Source of the DNA: Ogataea parapolymorpha DL-1 | Taxonomy: Eukaryota; Ascomycota; Pichiomycetes; Pichiales; Pichiaceae | NCBI RefSeq assembly: GCF_000187245.1 | Contig: NC_027865.1 | Coordinates: 124,001 to 188,000 of the forward strand | Length of the DNA stretch: 64,000 nucleotides | Direction of reading: 5' to 3' | In this document: positions 38,717-47,645 of the stretch, in pieces | Layout: each line of letters opens with the position of its first letter | Position numbering within the stretch: the stretch's first letter is position 1 | Notes under the pieces: model-generated | What the model saw: the letters and a program-made list of their open reading frames with translations, nothing else | The model's database searches: none | What the model was told of the DNA's origin: nothing | Program-made: the position numbers and the translations under genes

Positions 38717-41700
38717 TCACTCCGTGTCGGTTACAATAACCTCCTCCTCGCGCCGCTTAAGCGAACGGAACCAGTCCAGAAGAGTCTTGAGTTTCTCCAT
38801 GGTGATCGGATACTCGATGATATAGTCAAAGACACCCGTGTTGACTGCATCGCGGTAGAAAGATGTCAGGGCAACACATATTGTTTCCGAGTTAGCAGTG
38901 GAAGTATGTTTGATTAGCTTGACCAGGTCCGGACAATCGAGCTTGTGGAGTTCTGTCGAGGTCAGGATCAGATCGAATTTTATGTCTGCGGTGGCACGTT
39001 TGATTAGCTCAGACCCAGAAGAGACAGCAACAACGTCACAGCCAAGACGGTCGAGGTTGTTCTCGATAGAGTAACGGTGAATAGGAATAGGCTCGCACAA
39101 TAGAACGTCGAAGTTAATCATCATGTTCTGTAGCGCATGCGAGGCTTCGTCTGTAGCAGACGACGAAGTGCGAAGTGCTCGTTTCGATGATCGTTTTCTT
39201 CTTTGGTACAAGTGACCTGAGCGGTCCTCGTTATCGGATGAAGAAGGTGAGAAGTCACTCACTGTCCTGGAGAAAGACTTGGACAGCAAACGCGCAGCAG
39301 GGGAGTTTGAATCGGTGCTGTATCCCTTCCTGTGCACTGCACGGGAAACAGGAGACCCCTGTTTCATCTCATCAGAAACATCACTAGCCAAGGACGCGTG
39401 GCGCAGAAGAGGCGAGATTTTCTCTTTCACAATACTCGGAGACGATGGGCGTTTGAAGGGAGTCAAGAGTTGGCCACTGGCAGAAGACAGACCACGCGGA
39501 CGAGTTGCCAGAGGAACAGTTGTGGCACCAGGAGTAGCAGGTGCCGAGGGTGAGCTTTCCATAGAGCTTGGGGACGGCGCAAAGTGTTCGATATGCTCAT
39601 TTTTCAGTCTGTTGATGACGTCCTTATTCTGTTTCTCCAGCATAGCAAGGTTTCTGAAGTGGAAAGAGCCAAATTCGGAAGAGCCGCCGCTATCGTTCAG
39701 TCTTGAGCCTCTTCTTTCTCTCTTTCCCGTCACACAGCCTTTGGAGAAACTGGTTTTGGGTGAATCGAGCGTGGTTGAAGAGGAACTGGAGGTGACTGGC
39801 AAAGTGTTTGCTTCCAGTGTTGCTTCTGGATTGTCATCCTCATTGAGCTCATCCTGAGGGAATGCGCTGAGCTGTGCTCCTCGGTCGTCAAAGTACTCAG
39901 TGGATTCCGGGTCGACGCTGCTTGGAACAAACGAGGCCTCCTCAATGAATAGCGTATCCCAGTTGATGCCTTTGAAATAAGGATGCTGCATTATTTCATG
40001 AGACCCACCACTTCCAAGTCTCTGGGTTGGATCTTTCACAAGCAGCTGGGTAATTAGGTTTTTGGCAGCAAAAGAGCAATACTCCTGAAATTCATCGGGA
40101 GATAGATTTGGCCATTGGATCTGGCCGTGGAGGATATTTTCAAATACTTCCTTTGGACTGTTTCCCGCGAATGGAGGAACCCCGAACAAAAACTCAAACA
40201 GGATGCATCCAATAGACCACCAATCACTAGCTTCATCTTGGCCCAGACCGGCAACCGTCTCGGGTGCTAGATAATCAGGCGTTCCGACAAACTTTCGAGT
40301 CTCTGCTGATTTCTGAGGATCGAAGAGAGCATAATTGGTAATTTCAGTTTGTGTGTCCTCCTTATTCAGGGCGAAGTACGGTTGCAACGTTGATCTTCTG
40401 GTCAGTGGGCGTAGCAAAGGAGAAGAGCTGCCACTTCCAAGAGTAACGGGCTCGACCTCCTCAAAAGCAGGCAGTGTGCTTGTTGTCGGTGTAACAAGTG
40501 GCGAACATGGCGATAGCGAAAACGGAGTGATGCTGGCGGTTTTCTTGGTCACCAACGAAGCCGCTTGCGGATTGACAAACGGATCTTCAATGACATCCGA
40601 ATGAGGGTCTTTCTGTCTTTTGACCAGTCCCATTCGACTAAGACCAAAATCTGTGAGCTTGATATGCCCGTTGCGATCGATAAGCAAATTATCTGGCTTT
40701 AGGTCACGGTGGACGATACCCCGGGAATGCAAGTCGTCAACACCAACAATCACCTCTGCAATGTACCTCCGCGCCCAGATTTCAGGCAGATAGCCCATAT
40801 TCTTCAAAAGGGTAGCCAGATCACCCCCGTTGAGATATTCCATCACCAAGTACAAATAATTTGTACTCTGGAACGTTGCAACAAGTTGAGCCACATATGG
40901 CGAGTTAGCTTGCGCCATCAAGATGGCCCTCTCGGCTTTCACATTTGTAACCTGGTTCTTGGCCACCATATCTGCTTTCTTGAGCACCTTGATAGCAAAG
41001 TATTCTCCTGTCAACCTCCTCTTGGCAAGGAACACAGAACCAAATGCACCTTTGCTGATGGGCTTGATCACTTCGTAGTCTTTGATTGAAGGGGCGCTCT
41101 GTTTAGAACTCTGAGGCACGAGCAATGGCGATAGCTGTGGACGGTCAACAGCAGAAGAAGAAGATGACGGGACTTCAGTCGATAAGAAAAGCGGCGAGGA
41201 TATTGGCGTGTTTGATCCCGATCCAGAATTGACACTAGGGCGCTTCATGTGCGCTTTTGTGTTGCGTTGGATCGAGCTCATAGGAAGCATAATACTAGGA
41301 GAAAGCGGTCTGCGAGGTGAGTTGTATCCAGGAGAGTTATTGCGTTGAATTGTCTTGGCAGACTCGTCCCCAGAAACACTGATTGCTGGTGTCAAATGGC
41401 CGTCAGACGCTGGAGAAAAAGTACCAGTACTAGAAGACACCGAATTCAGCCGCAAATCGCTCTCTGTCTCCAAAATGTTTCCTGATTGTAGCTTGGAAGC
41501 GGGCCTTGGAGACTGGATATGCAGAGGCTCTTCCAAAGCGTCTTCTTGTATTTTTCGAATCGTTTCCTTGACAACATTCAGGACCATCTCGTCGGTCTCT
41601 TTGGTAATTTTATCCACATATTGCAGTATGTGAGCGTACCTCTCAATGGACTCAATTTTCTGTTTGACAACAAAGTCGGTGTCCTCGGTAAGCAGCTTTA

Positions 41701-43030
41701 TAGCTTGGTCGCTGGACTCGGGAACTTCGATTGTGTTTAAAGTGGCAAGCGCACGTTCACTGTCGGGAGAGAACGAGATTGTGTACTCATCAGACTTTTT
41801 GTCGTTGGTGCGGATCTCTCCAGGATTTATCTTCAAAGCTTCATCGCAGTACTGGATAAGAATATCCAGATTTTTGAACGGGAACCTTCTGGCGGGGAGC
41901 AGACTGCCCACACTTTTTCGGCGTATCAAACTTCCAGTTTCGTTTGACGCGGAAAGAGGAATAGAATGGCCTTTGTACTCGGTTATCGACACAAAGCTCC
42001 CTGAGGAGCTGTTGGAGGAGCTGCTGCTGCTGCTGGATACCGAAGAGCTAGAATTCATAGGGACCAAAGGCGGAGTTTTCGAGTTTTGCAACTGTCGTTT
42101 GGTGAGAGTGTCAAGGACATTTTGCAACAGGTTCCTATGCTCGCTGAGTTCTTCCTGTTTTTGTTGCACGGTATCCTCTGCACGGTGTTCCACTAGGCAT
42201 AGCTCTGTATGACATTCCAACCACCAGTTAGGCACTCGCTGCTCGCATATGCGACACAGCTCCTGGGCCGGAGGCGGCAGGTTTTCCTCGTCAGTTATGC
42301 CCATGTCGGTCAATTGGAACAAGTATGCCTCAAACAGGTTGATTCCAAAGCCGAGCCTCAAGATCAGCTCTTCCGGAAGAGCTAGCGTTTGGCCGGCAAA
42401 CGGCACCCACGGCTTGACAATCCACATTGAATGCGAGGGTTGGCGGTTTTTGTCGTGTATCAGAACGCCCTGAGCTTCCAGCTCGATACAATTGCCGTCT
42501 GTCGATATGCTGGAGTTTTCCGAGTGCACACTCACGGAGTCATCGTCAGAAACTGAGGAATCGGTTTCTTGATCGGTGTTTTCCGATTCTCTTGAGGCGT
42601 TTTGTAGATTCGTCGCAACAATAAATCTCACGCGGTAGGTGTCGTCATCGGTCATCATGATGCTAGTGGCCTTGTTAAAGACCTGCTTGTCCTCGATTTC
42701 GCCCAGTATTATATTGCTCAGAGGGCGCCCTATAATCTTGCTAATTTTCGTTCCCACTGTGGACTCCCAGGTCTTGCTTAGGAACTTGACGTTGCAGTCC
42801 AGGTCGAGCTCCATCACGGCCGCTGGATTGCGCGACGTCACCTGCGAAAGGTGCTCCTGCTCCGCGTGCTGATGTATTTCTCTATCTATTGAAGGACTGT
42901 CCACATCCAGAGGCGACACGGATCTCGACGGAATATGCGATCTCCCGCCCGTGTAAAACATGGAATCAAGCCGTCCACGTGGCGACGGCGTGTGGCGAGG
43001 CGACGGCGAGTCGCGAGGGTATGATTCCAT
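38717..43030 (-). CDS. RIM15: PAS and receiver-domain protein kinase Rim15
   Basis: A 1437-residue kinase of the Rim15/greatwall group, shorter than the Saccharomyces protein (1770). An N-terminal PAS domain spans about 60-150. A zinc-knuckle-like block follows (CRICEQRVPNWWLECHTELC, near 260). The kinase domain starts near 655, with GAFGSVFLA, HRDLKPDN and DFG. As in the family, a long insertion separates DFG from GTPDYLAPE. A C-terminal receiver-like domain lies near 1315-1425. Rim15 integrates TORC1, PKA and phosphate signals to drive quiescence through Igo1/2-type targets. The receiver lacks the expected phospho-acceptor Asp. Confidence 0.94.
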   Translation of the reverse strand: MESYPRDSPSPRHTPSPRGRLDSMFYTGGRSHIPSRSVSPLDVDSPSIDREIHQHAEQEHLSQVTSRNPAAVMELDLDCNVKFLSKTWESTVGTKISKIIGRPLSNIILGEIEDKQVFNKATSIMMTDDDTYRVRFIVATNLQNASRESENTDQETDSSVSDDDSVSVHSENSSISTDGNCIELEAQGVLIHDKNRQPSHSMWIVKPWVPFAGQTLALPEELILRLGFGINLFEAYLFQLTDMGITDEENLPPPAQELCRICEQRVPNWWLECHTELCLVEHRAEDTVQQKQEELSEHRNLLQNVLDTLTKRQLQNSKTPPLVPMNSSSSVSSSSSSSSNSSSGSFVSITEYKGHSIPLSASNETGSLIRRKSVGSLLPARRFPFKNLDILIQYCDEALKINPGEIRTNDKKSDEYTISFSPDSERALATLNTIEVPESSDQAIKLLTEDTDFVVKQKIESIERYAHILQYVDKITKETDEMVLNVVKETIRKIQEDALEEPLHIQSPRPASKLQSGNILETESDLRLNSVSSSTGTFSPASDGHLTPAISVSGDESAKTIQRNNSPGYNSPRRPLSPSIMLPMSSIQRNTKAHMKRPSVNSGSGSNTPISSPLFLSTEVPSSSSSAVDRPQLSPLLVPQSSKQSAPSIKDYEVIKPISKGAFGSVFLAKRRLTGEYFAIKVLKKADMVAKNQVTNVKAERAILMAQANSPYVAQLVATFQSTNYLYLVMEYLNGGDLATLLKNMGYLPEIWARRYIAEVIVGVDDLHSRGIVHRDLKPDNLLIDRNGHIKLTDFGLSRMGLVKRQKDPHSDVIEDPFVNPQAASLVTKKTASITPFSLSPCSPLVTPTTSTLPAFEEVEPVTLGSGSSSPLLRPLTRRSTLQPYFALNKEDTQTEITNYALFDPQKSAETRKFVGTPDYLAPETVAGLGQDEASDWWSIGCILFEFLFGVPPFAGNSPKEVFENILHGQIQWPNLSPDEFQEYCSFAAKNLITQLLVKDPTQRLGSGGSHEIMQHPYFKGINWDTLFIEEASFVPSSVDPESTEYFDDRGAQLSAFPQDELNEDDNPEATLEANTLPVTSSSSSTTLDSPKTSFSKGCVTGKRERRGSRLNDSGGSSEFGSFHFRNLAMLEKQNKDVINRLKNEHIEHFAPSPSSMESSPSAPATPGATTVPLATRPRGLSSASGQLLTPFKRPSSPSIVKEKISPLLRHASLASDVSDEMKQGSPVSRAVHRKGYSTDSNSPAARLLSKSFSRTVSDFSPSSSDNEDRSGHLYQRRKRSSKRALRTSSSATDEASHALQNMMINFDVLLCEPIPIHRYSIENNLDRLGCDVVAVSSGSELIKRATADIKFDLILTSTELHKLDCPDLVKLIKHTSTANSETICVALTSFYRDAVNTGVFDYIIEYPITMEKLKTLLDWFRSLKRREEEVIVTDTE

Positions 43031-43133
43031 AGATTAGACTAAATGGTTCTCATTAACAAGAGACAAAAAAAGATGATTGCAATTTATTTTACACTATTAT
43101 TCGTATACAAATAAATATTTAATGTGCATCAGC

Positions 43134-44018
43134 TTAGTCAATTTCTGAGGCAATACGCTGGCCAACGAGATGCGCCGTGTAGGGAGTGTACTTCGTCTTG
43201 CTCTCCTTGAACAGGAACTTGAGGCTCTGAGTGCCCTTACTGACCTGGCCGCCGTACTCTGCCCCCAACATTTTCGGGTCCAGATGTTTCACAAGATCGG
43301 AGCCGTTGCTTAACACAACAAACTTGTTGCGCGTCTTCTCGGCCACAAAAGGCTTGATAACGTTGAAAACCCACATCATCAGCGTTGGAACATTTACAAA
43401 GAACTTCTTGGACAATAACTCCGGATAGAAGTCCCTGAACACCTCAATGACCTTCTTAGTGGTCTTCTTCACCTGTGCGTCTCTCTGGAAGAGCGAAACA
43501 CCCTTGTAATCGTGCACTTGCACCATGTAGTCGTTTTCCGGGCTTTTGAAGTCCAAAAGCTGCACGCTTTGCTCCATCAAGCCTACCCTCCATCGAAGGA
43601 ACGCATTTTGACCCGCAGTGTCTGAGTCGTCAGTGCCAAAGATCTCCTTGGCATTCTTCACCTTACCGTAAAGATTCCATGTCACCACCTTCTCCAACGC
43701 CTTGCCATTAGGATCGTAAGTGATAAATCCAATGTCGTCGTATTTTGACTCGTGGTCCTCGACAAAGGCAGCACTCAAGGGGTCAAACTCCTTGCGCCAT
43801 TCCAGAATCTTCTCTAGACTGTCTTCGGCAGCATGGAGGTCCCAGTCGTATGCTGTCAAAAGCTTAATGAGCAGCCCTTCATAAGCCTCTTCATCGAAAA
43901 ATTCGCCTCTGCTCAATTGGTACCCAAACAGTTCGTCGTACTCAACGTCATCGACAATCACTTGGACCTCTTTTTTGAACGCCGCCAGCGTCTTTTGCTG
44001 CGCAGAATCAACCATCAA
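43134..44018 (-). CDS. SFH5: Sec14-like phosphatidylinositol transfer protein Sfh5
   Basis: A 294-residue CRAL-TRIO protein, close to Saccharomyces Sfh5 (294). A helical N-terminal region (1-90) precedes the lipid-binding domain (about 100-265) with VQVHDYKGVSLF and the FFVNVPTLMMWVFNVIKPFV gate region. It transfers phosphatidylinositol between membranes; the Saccharomyces member has also been shown to bind haem. Two adjacent ATGs start the frame. Divergent from the next gene with only 31 bases between starts. Confidence 0.88.
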   Translation of the reverse strand: MMVDSAQQKTLAAFKKEVQVIVDDVEYDELFGYQLSRGEFFDEEAYEGLLIKLLTAYDWDLHAAEDSLEKILEWRKEFDPLSAAFVEDHESKYDDIGFITYDPNGKALEKVVTWNLYGKVKNAKEIFGTDDSDTAGQNAFLRWRVGLMEQSVQLLDFKSPENDYMVQVHDYKGVSLFQRDAQVKKTTKKVIEVFRDFYPELLSKKFFVNVPTLMMWVFNVIKPFVAEKTRNKFVVLSNGSDLVKHLDPKMLGAEYGGQVSKGTQSLKFLFKESKTKYTPYTAHLVGQRIASEID

Positions 44019-44049
44019 ACTAAAATTAAAATTATAAATTTAATTATTC

Positions 44050-44754
44050 ATGTCAGACTTACAATCGTTGCTCGAGCCATATTTAGAACTTCTGCGACCT
44101 TACACGTCCCTAATTCCGCCATGGCTGGAAAACGCCCTTATTCAGATATATGGGCCCGAGATCTACTATTCCTTAATCTACGATCTGCGGCCGTTCGATC
44201 GCCGCAACCAGTTGTACCTCCAACTATTCGCCCAGAAAACTGCGGAGCTGGTGTTGCGCTCGGGGATTTTGCTTCCACAGCTGTTGAACCTTGCAAAGCA
44301 CAGAAAGGCAGCCAGCTCCACAGCGATCTTGAGTTACATAATCACGCTGGTCTCTAACATAGTGCAGATTGTTTACGGAATACGGAGCCAGAACGGACTC
44401 AAAGTTGTCGAGTACGCCATCCAGACTGCGCAGGCCGTGCTTGTGGTGTTTTTGATGCTTAGCTTCGCGAAAAAGCCGCGCTGGGGCCAGTCTCTGGTCA
44501 TGGCTATGGGGTGGCTGATTTACTGGTGCAGAGGTGTGTCAATCGAAAATCTGCAGAAAGCACTATCTGTGCTCAACGCGGCTGGACTAGTGAATTACCT
44601 GTTTCTGCTAACAAACAGACGGCGCGAGAACCTTGCCAGTCTGGGGTCGCTTGGCGGCAGTCTATTCCAGAACGTCGCGGCAAACGCGTACTTGTTGCTA
44701 GGAATGCTCTTTATTGCGCTGGGGCTGGTAAAACGTGCTCGATCGCGTCGTTGA
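44050..44754 (+). CDS. Unidentified polytopic membrane protein
   Basis: A 234-residue protein that I do not recognise. It has an amphipathic N-terminal region (1-75) and four or so hydrophobic segments: about 93-112, 125-142, 148-165 and 208-228. It ends in a basic tail (VKRARSRR) of the kind that retains proteins in the ER or sets cytosolic topology. There is no signal peptide. Codon use and the very short divergent promoter with SFH5 suggest a normal, conserved gene. Confidence 0.75.
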   Translation: MSDLQSLLEPYLELLRPYTSLIPPWLENALIQIYGPEIYYSLIYDLRPFDRRNQLYLQLFAQKTAELVLRSGILLPQLLNLAKHRKAASSTAILSYIITLVSNIVQIVYGIRSQNGLKVVEYAIQTAQAVLVVFLMLSFAKKPRWGQSLVMAMGWLIYWCRGVSIENLQKALSVLNAAGLVNYLFLLTNRRRENLASLGSLGGSLFQNVAANAYLLLGMLFIALGLVKRARSRR

Positions 44755-44852
44755 TGTCCTGGATGATGGATTATCGAGACATGCACTGACGCACAGAAAT
44801 AAACCGGAACCACGTAAGCGAAAAAAATTTAGACACGTAAAATTTAAATACC

Positions 44853-45608
44853 ATGTCCTTTGCCGATAGAGAACAGCCAAAGACCATCTGTCTTTTCGAC
44901 GTTGACGGAACCCTGACTCCAGCCAGACTCAGCATCTCGCCAGAGATGAAGGCTACTTTGCAGGCCCTGAGAAAGAAGTGTGTTATTGGATTTGTTGGAG
45001 GAAGTGATTTTTCCAAGCAGGTCGAGCAGCTGGGCTCCGACGTTTTGGACCAATTTGATTTCTGTTTCAGTGAGAACGGTCTGACCGCCTACAAGCTTGG
45101 ACAAGCGCTTCCGTCTGCATCCTTTATTGGCTGGATTGGCGAAGAGAAGTACAACGAGCTGACCAAGTTTATCTTGAGATACCTTGCCGATCTGGACCTG
45201 CCAGTCAGAAGAGGAACGTTTATTGAATTTAGAAAGGGTATGGTCAACGTTTCGCCAATTGGAAGAAACGCCTCCACCCAGGAGAGAAATGACTACGAGA
45301 AGTACGACTTGGAGCACAAGATCAGAGAGAAGATGGTTCAGGCTCTTAAGGACAATTTCCCAGACTTGCCTCTGACCTACTCCATTGGTGGCCAGATTTC
45401 TTTCGACGTTTTCCCTACCGGCTGGGACAAGACCTATTGTCTGCGTCACATCGAAAGCGAGGGCTTTGAGCAGATCCACTTCTTTGGCGACAAGGCCTAC
45501 AAGGGCGGTAACGACTACGAGATCTACACGGACGAGAGAACTATCGGACATGCGGTCAAGAACCCTGAGGACACTCAGGCTATCTTGAAGGAGCTTTTCA
45601 AGCTATAA
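44853..45608 (+). CDS. SEC53: Phosphomannomutase
   Basis: A 251-residue HAD-superfamily enzyme that interconverts mannose 6-phosphate and mannose 1-phosphate, feeding GDP-mannose for N-glycans, O-mannosylation and GPI anchors. The catalytic DVDGTLTP motif has its two aspartates at 16 and 18. [15 protein letters not shown] near the C-terminus binds magnesium. Length matches Saccharomyces Sec53 (254). The leucine of DVDGTLT is encoded by CTG, showing standard decoding. Strong codon bias indicates high expression. ALG2, another glycosylation gene, lies about 6 kb away. Confidence 0.97.
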   Translation: MSFADREQPKTICLFDVDGTLTPARLSISPEMKATLQALRKKCVIGFVGGSDFSKQVEQLGSDVLDQFDFCFSENGLTAYKLGQALPSASFIGWIGEEKYNELTKFILRYLADLDLPVRRGTFIEFRKGMVNVSPIGRNASTQERNDYEKYDLEHKIREKMVQALKDNFPDLPLTYSIGGQISFDVFPTGWDKTYCLRHIESEGFEQIHFFGDKAYKGGNDYEIYTDERTIGHAVKNPEDTQAILKELFKL

Positions 45609-45629
45609 TAGAGATATGTAATCAACTCG

Positions 45630-46220
45630 TTAACTCATCAACCGAACATATGCCAGCACCAGGGCAAACGTACCAGTACAAACACCAAAAAGCCACTGCA
45701 TCACCTGCGTTTTCACAGACTCGATCTGGACCTTCATATTTGCGATTTCCTCGTCGATTCTCGTGTCGGTTTCCTTAATCTTTAGATCGTAGATCGAGTT
45801 CTCCTCGCGCACCCGTCCTTTTTCGAGATTTAAGTCCAGCCTCACTCCCGACAAACTCTTGTTCATCTCTTCTTTGAACTTCGTGCGCATTTTTTCCAAG
45901 TCGCTGCGTAGTCGTTCGTGTTCGTTCCTTAGACTGTTGAACTCCGACTTATCGATCATCTGAAGCTCACCCTTCAGCTTGGCAAAATCCACTTTCTGCT
46001 GGTACGACATCTTGTTTAACGTCTCCTTGGTTATCAGATTTGCTGCATACTTGTCGATGCCATCGTTAATGGCTTTGCTCAGAATTTCCACAGCCGCGTC
46101 TGCCTTTTTGGCGTCGAAGCCTGAGTTTCTGAGCTGTTGGACAAAGGAATGTGTATCAAAATGCGGCGTGTTAAGTTTCGGCGAGAAACTCGAAAACCTG
46201 CGAATGGAGGCACCAAACAT
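45630..46220 (-). CDS. Mitochondrial coiled-coil membrane protein, Fmp32/CCDC90-like
   Basis: A 196-residue protein of the DUF1640 family. The N-terminus (MFGASIRRFSSFSPKLN) is basic and hydroxylated, as in mitochondrial presequences. FDTHSFVQQLRNSGF...ADAAVEIL is the conserved family block. A long coiled coil covers about 75-165, and one membrane helix (LFGVCTGTFALVLAYV) ends the protein. Saccharomyces Fmp32 is a cytochrome c oxidase assembly factor, and the animal relative MCUR1 affects the calcium uniporter. The exact role here is inferred. Confidence 0.8.
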   Translation of the reverse strand: MFGASIRRFSSFSPKLNTPHFDTHSFVQQLRNSGFDAKKADAAVEILSKAINDGIDKYAANLITKETLNKMSYQQKVDFAKLKGELQMIDKSEFNSLRNEHERLRSDLEKMRTKFKEEMNKSLSGVRLDLNLEKGRVREENSIYDLKIKETDTRIDEEIANMKVQIESVKTQVMQWLFGVCTGTFALVLAYVRLMS

Positions 46221-46270
46221 TAAAAAGAATAAAATAAATTAAATTAAATAAGCAGTTTTTCCCGATCTAC

Positions 46271-46519
46271 ATGTCTCGAGAGAGATTTGAGGACCTCCAC
46301 GAGGACAGAACCTTGGAAGCTGTGCCGGACACAAAGAGACCCAAACACGATAGACAGGCTGTTGTGGCTGGTCGACGCTCGCAGTCGCCCGAAATCCAGC
46401 ACAGAGACGACGATGAGATGATACAAGAGTACGAGGACGATTTAAAAATTGAGCTCGAGGCGCTGCATCAACAAACCCAAAGTGCCATTAGGCAGCTCCG
46501 AAAGAGCAGCAATCAGTGA
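46271..46519 (+). CDS. Small charged protein of unknown function
   Basis: An 82-residue frame with normal codon use. The N-terminal half is rich in Arg, Asp and His and has a basic nuclear-localisation-like patch (TKRPKHDRQ). The second half is an acidic amphipathic helix (EMIQEYEDDLKIELEALHQQ), likely a coiled coil. It shares a 50-base, A/T-rich divergent promoter with the Fmp32-like gene and ends 32 bases before the GDT1 stop, so it fits the local packing of real genes. I do not recognise it; a subunit of a nuclear complex is possible but unproven. Confidence 0.6.
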   Translation: MSRERFEDLHEDRTLEAVPDTKRPKHDRQAVVAGRRSQSPEIQHRDDDEMIQEYEDDLKIELEALHQQTQSAIRQLRKSSNQ

Positions 46520-46551
46520 TACTAAAAGTTTTAATAATTAATATACCGCTT

Positions 46552-47499
46552 CTACGACTCTATGTCGTAGTAGGCATTGTAGAAATACAGCACGGAGAAG
46601 ATGAAAAACGCAATGGCCCCTCCTAAAGTGACACTGCGCATGCTGATCTTGGTGGCCAGCAATTGTCCTCCAATCACCGCCATGCCCGTGCAGAGTGCGT
46701 GACCAACGACGCCTCCCAAAATAACCATCCAGTAGTCAGAGCCGGCAGCCATGGCTATGGTTGCAATTTGCGAGCGGTCTCCCCATTCGCCCAAAAAGGT
46801 CATTGCAAACGTTTGCACCCAGACCGGCGACAAAATATAAGATGCAAGGTTGGAGACGTGAGACAGGGCCTCCTTCCAGATCGGTTTTCTCGCAACTGCG
46901 CCAGGCACGGCGGCCTCTTCCAAACTTCCCGAACGCTGATTCAGCGTCGAAACCTCAATCTCCTCCTCGACCTCCGCGAGTTCCTCGTCTATTCCTGCGT
47001 TCTTCGACATGGCCAAGCCTTCTCTAAGCAAGCTGACTCCGAAAACAACAAACAGCACACCTGCCAAAAACTGCGTCACACGATGAGGAATCAGGCTAGG
47101 CAAAACATGCCCCACAACACCTGAGAGAATTGTCATGAGGGCCAAAGCAGCCAGAGCGGAGGAAAACACCACCATTCTTGGGTGTTTCATCGCCATCAAC
47201 GCGGCCACCAAAAACGTTTTGTCGCCAATCTCGCTGACCACAATCATTGACGTCGACATGAAAAACACCTCTGAGTGGCGCGGAGATTCTGCTTCAGCGT
47301 TCAATGCCTCTGAGCCCTTTGCTGCTCCGGCCTTGAGGTTTTCCAGATGTTGATCCAGCTTCTTGTCGTCCTTTGCTTCCGTGGCCTGGATCGTCACCAG
47401 ATCTGCATCGCTGATCGATTTGTCTCCCGAAACCGGAGGATACACAGCATTTACAGAGGCTAAAACGGCTGCCAGAGCCAAAATTTTGTGCGCCTTCAT
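46552..47499 (-). CDS. GDT1: Golgi Mn2+/Ca2+ transporter Gdt1
   Basis: A 315-residue UPF0016 protein. A signal peptide (about 1-18) is followed by two homologous halves of three membrane helices. Each half carries the family motif: EIGDKT near residue 90 and EWGDRS near residue 240. An acidic cytosolic loop separates them (AEVEEEIEV). Gdt1 imports Mn2+ and Ca2+ into the Golgi in exchange for protons and supports glycosylation; the human orthologue is TMEM165. Length is close to the Saccharomyces protein (280). Confidence 0.94.
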   Translation of the reverse strand: MKAHKILALAAVLASVNAVYPPVSGDKSISDADLVTIQATEAKDDKKLDQHLENLKAGAAKGSEALNAEAESPRHSEVFFMSTSMIVVSEIGDKTFLVAALMAMKHPRMVVFSSALAALALMTILSGVVGHVLPSLIPHRVTQFLAGVLFVVFGVSLLREGLAMSKNAGIDEELAEVEEEIEVSTLNQRSGSLEEAAVPGAVARKPIWKEALSHVSNLASYILSPVWVQTFAMTFLGEWGDRSQIATIAMAAGSDYWMVILGGVVGHALCTGMAVIGGQLLATKISMRSVTLGGAIAFFIFSVLYFYNAYYDIES

Positions 47500-47645
47500 G
47501 CTAATAAAGATGAAAAAAAATCTAAGCCTTTTTTATTGATTAACGTTCATAAATCTTGGAACATGGTTCCCAAGTGAAAAAAGTTGGGTCCAATAAAAGG
47601 GTCTAAAAATAAATAAGTTACCTACTTGAATATGCGGCCTGCAGC

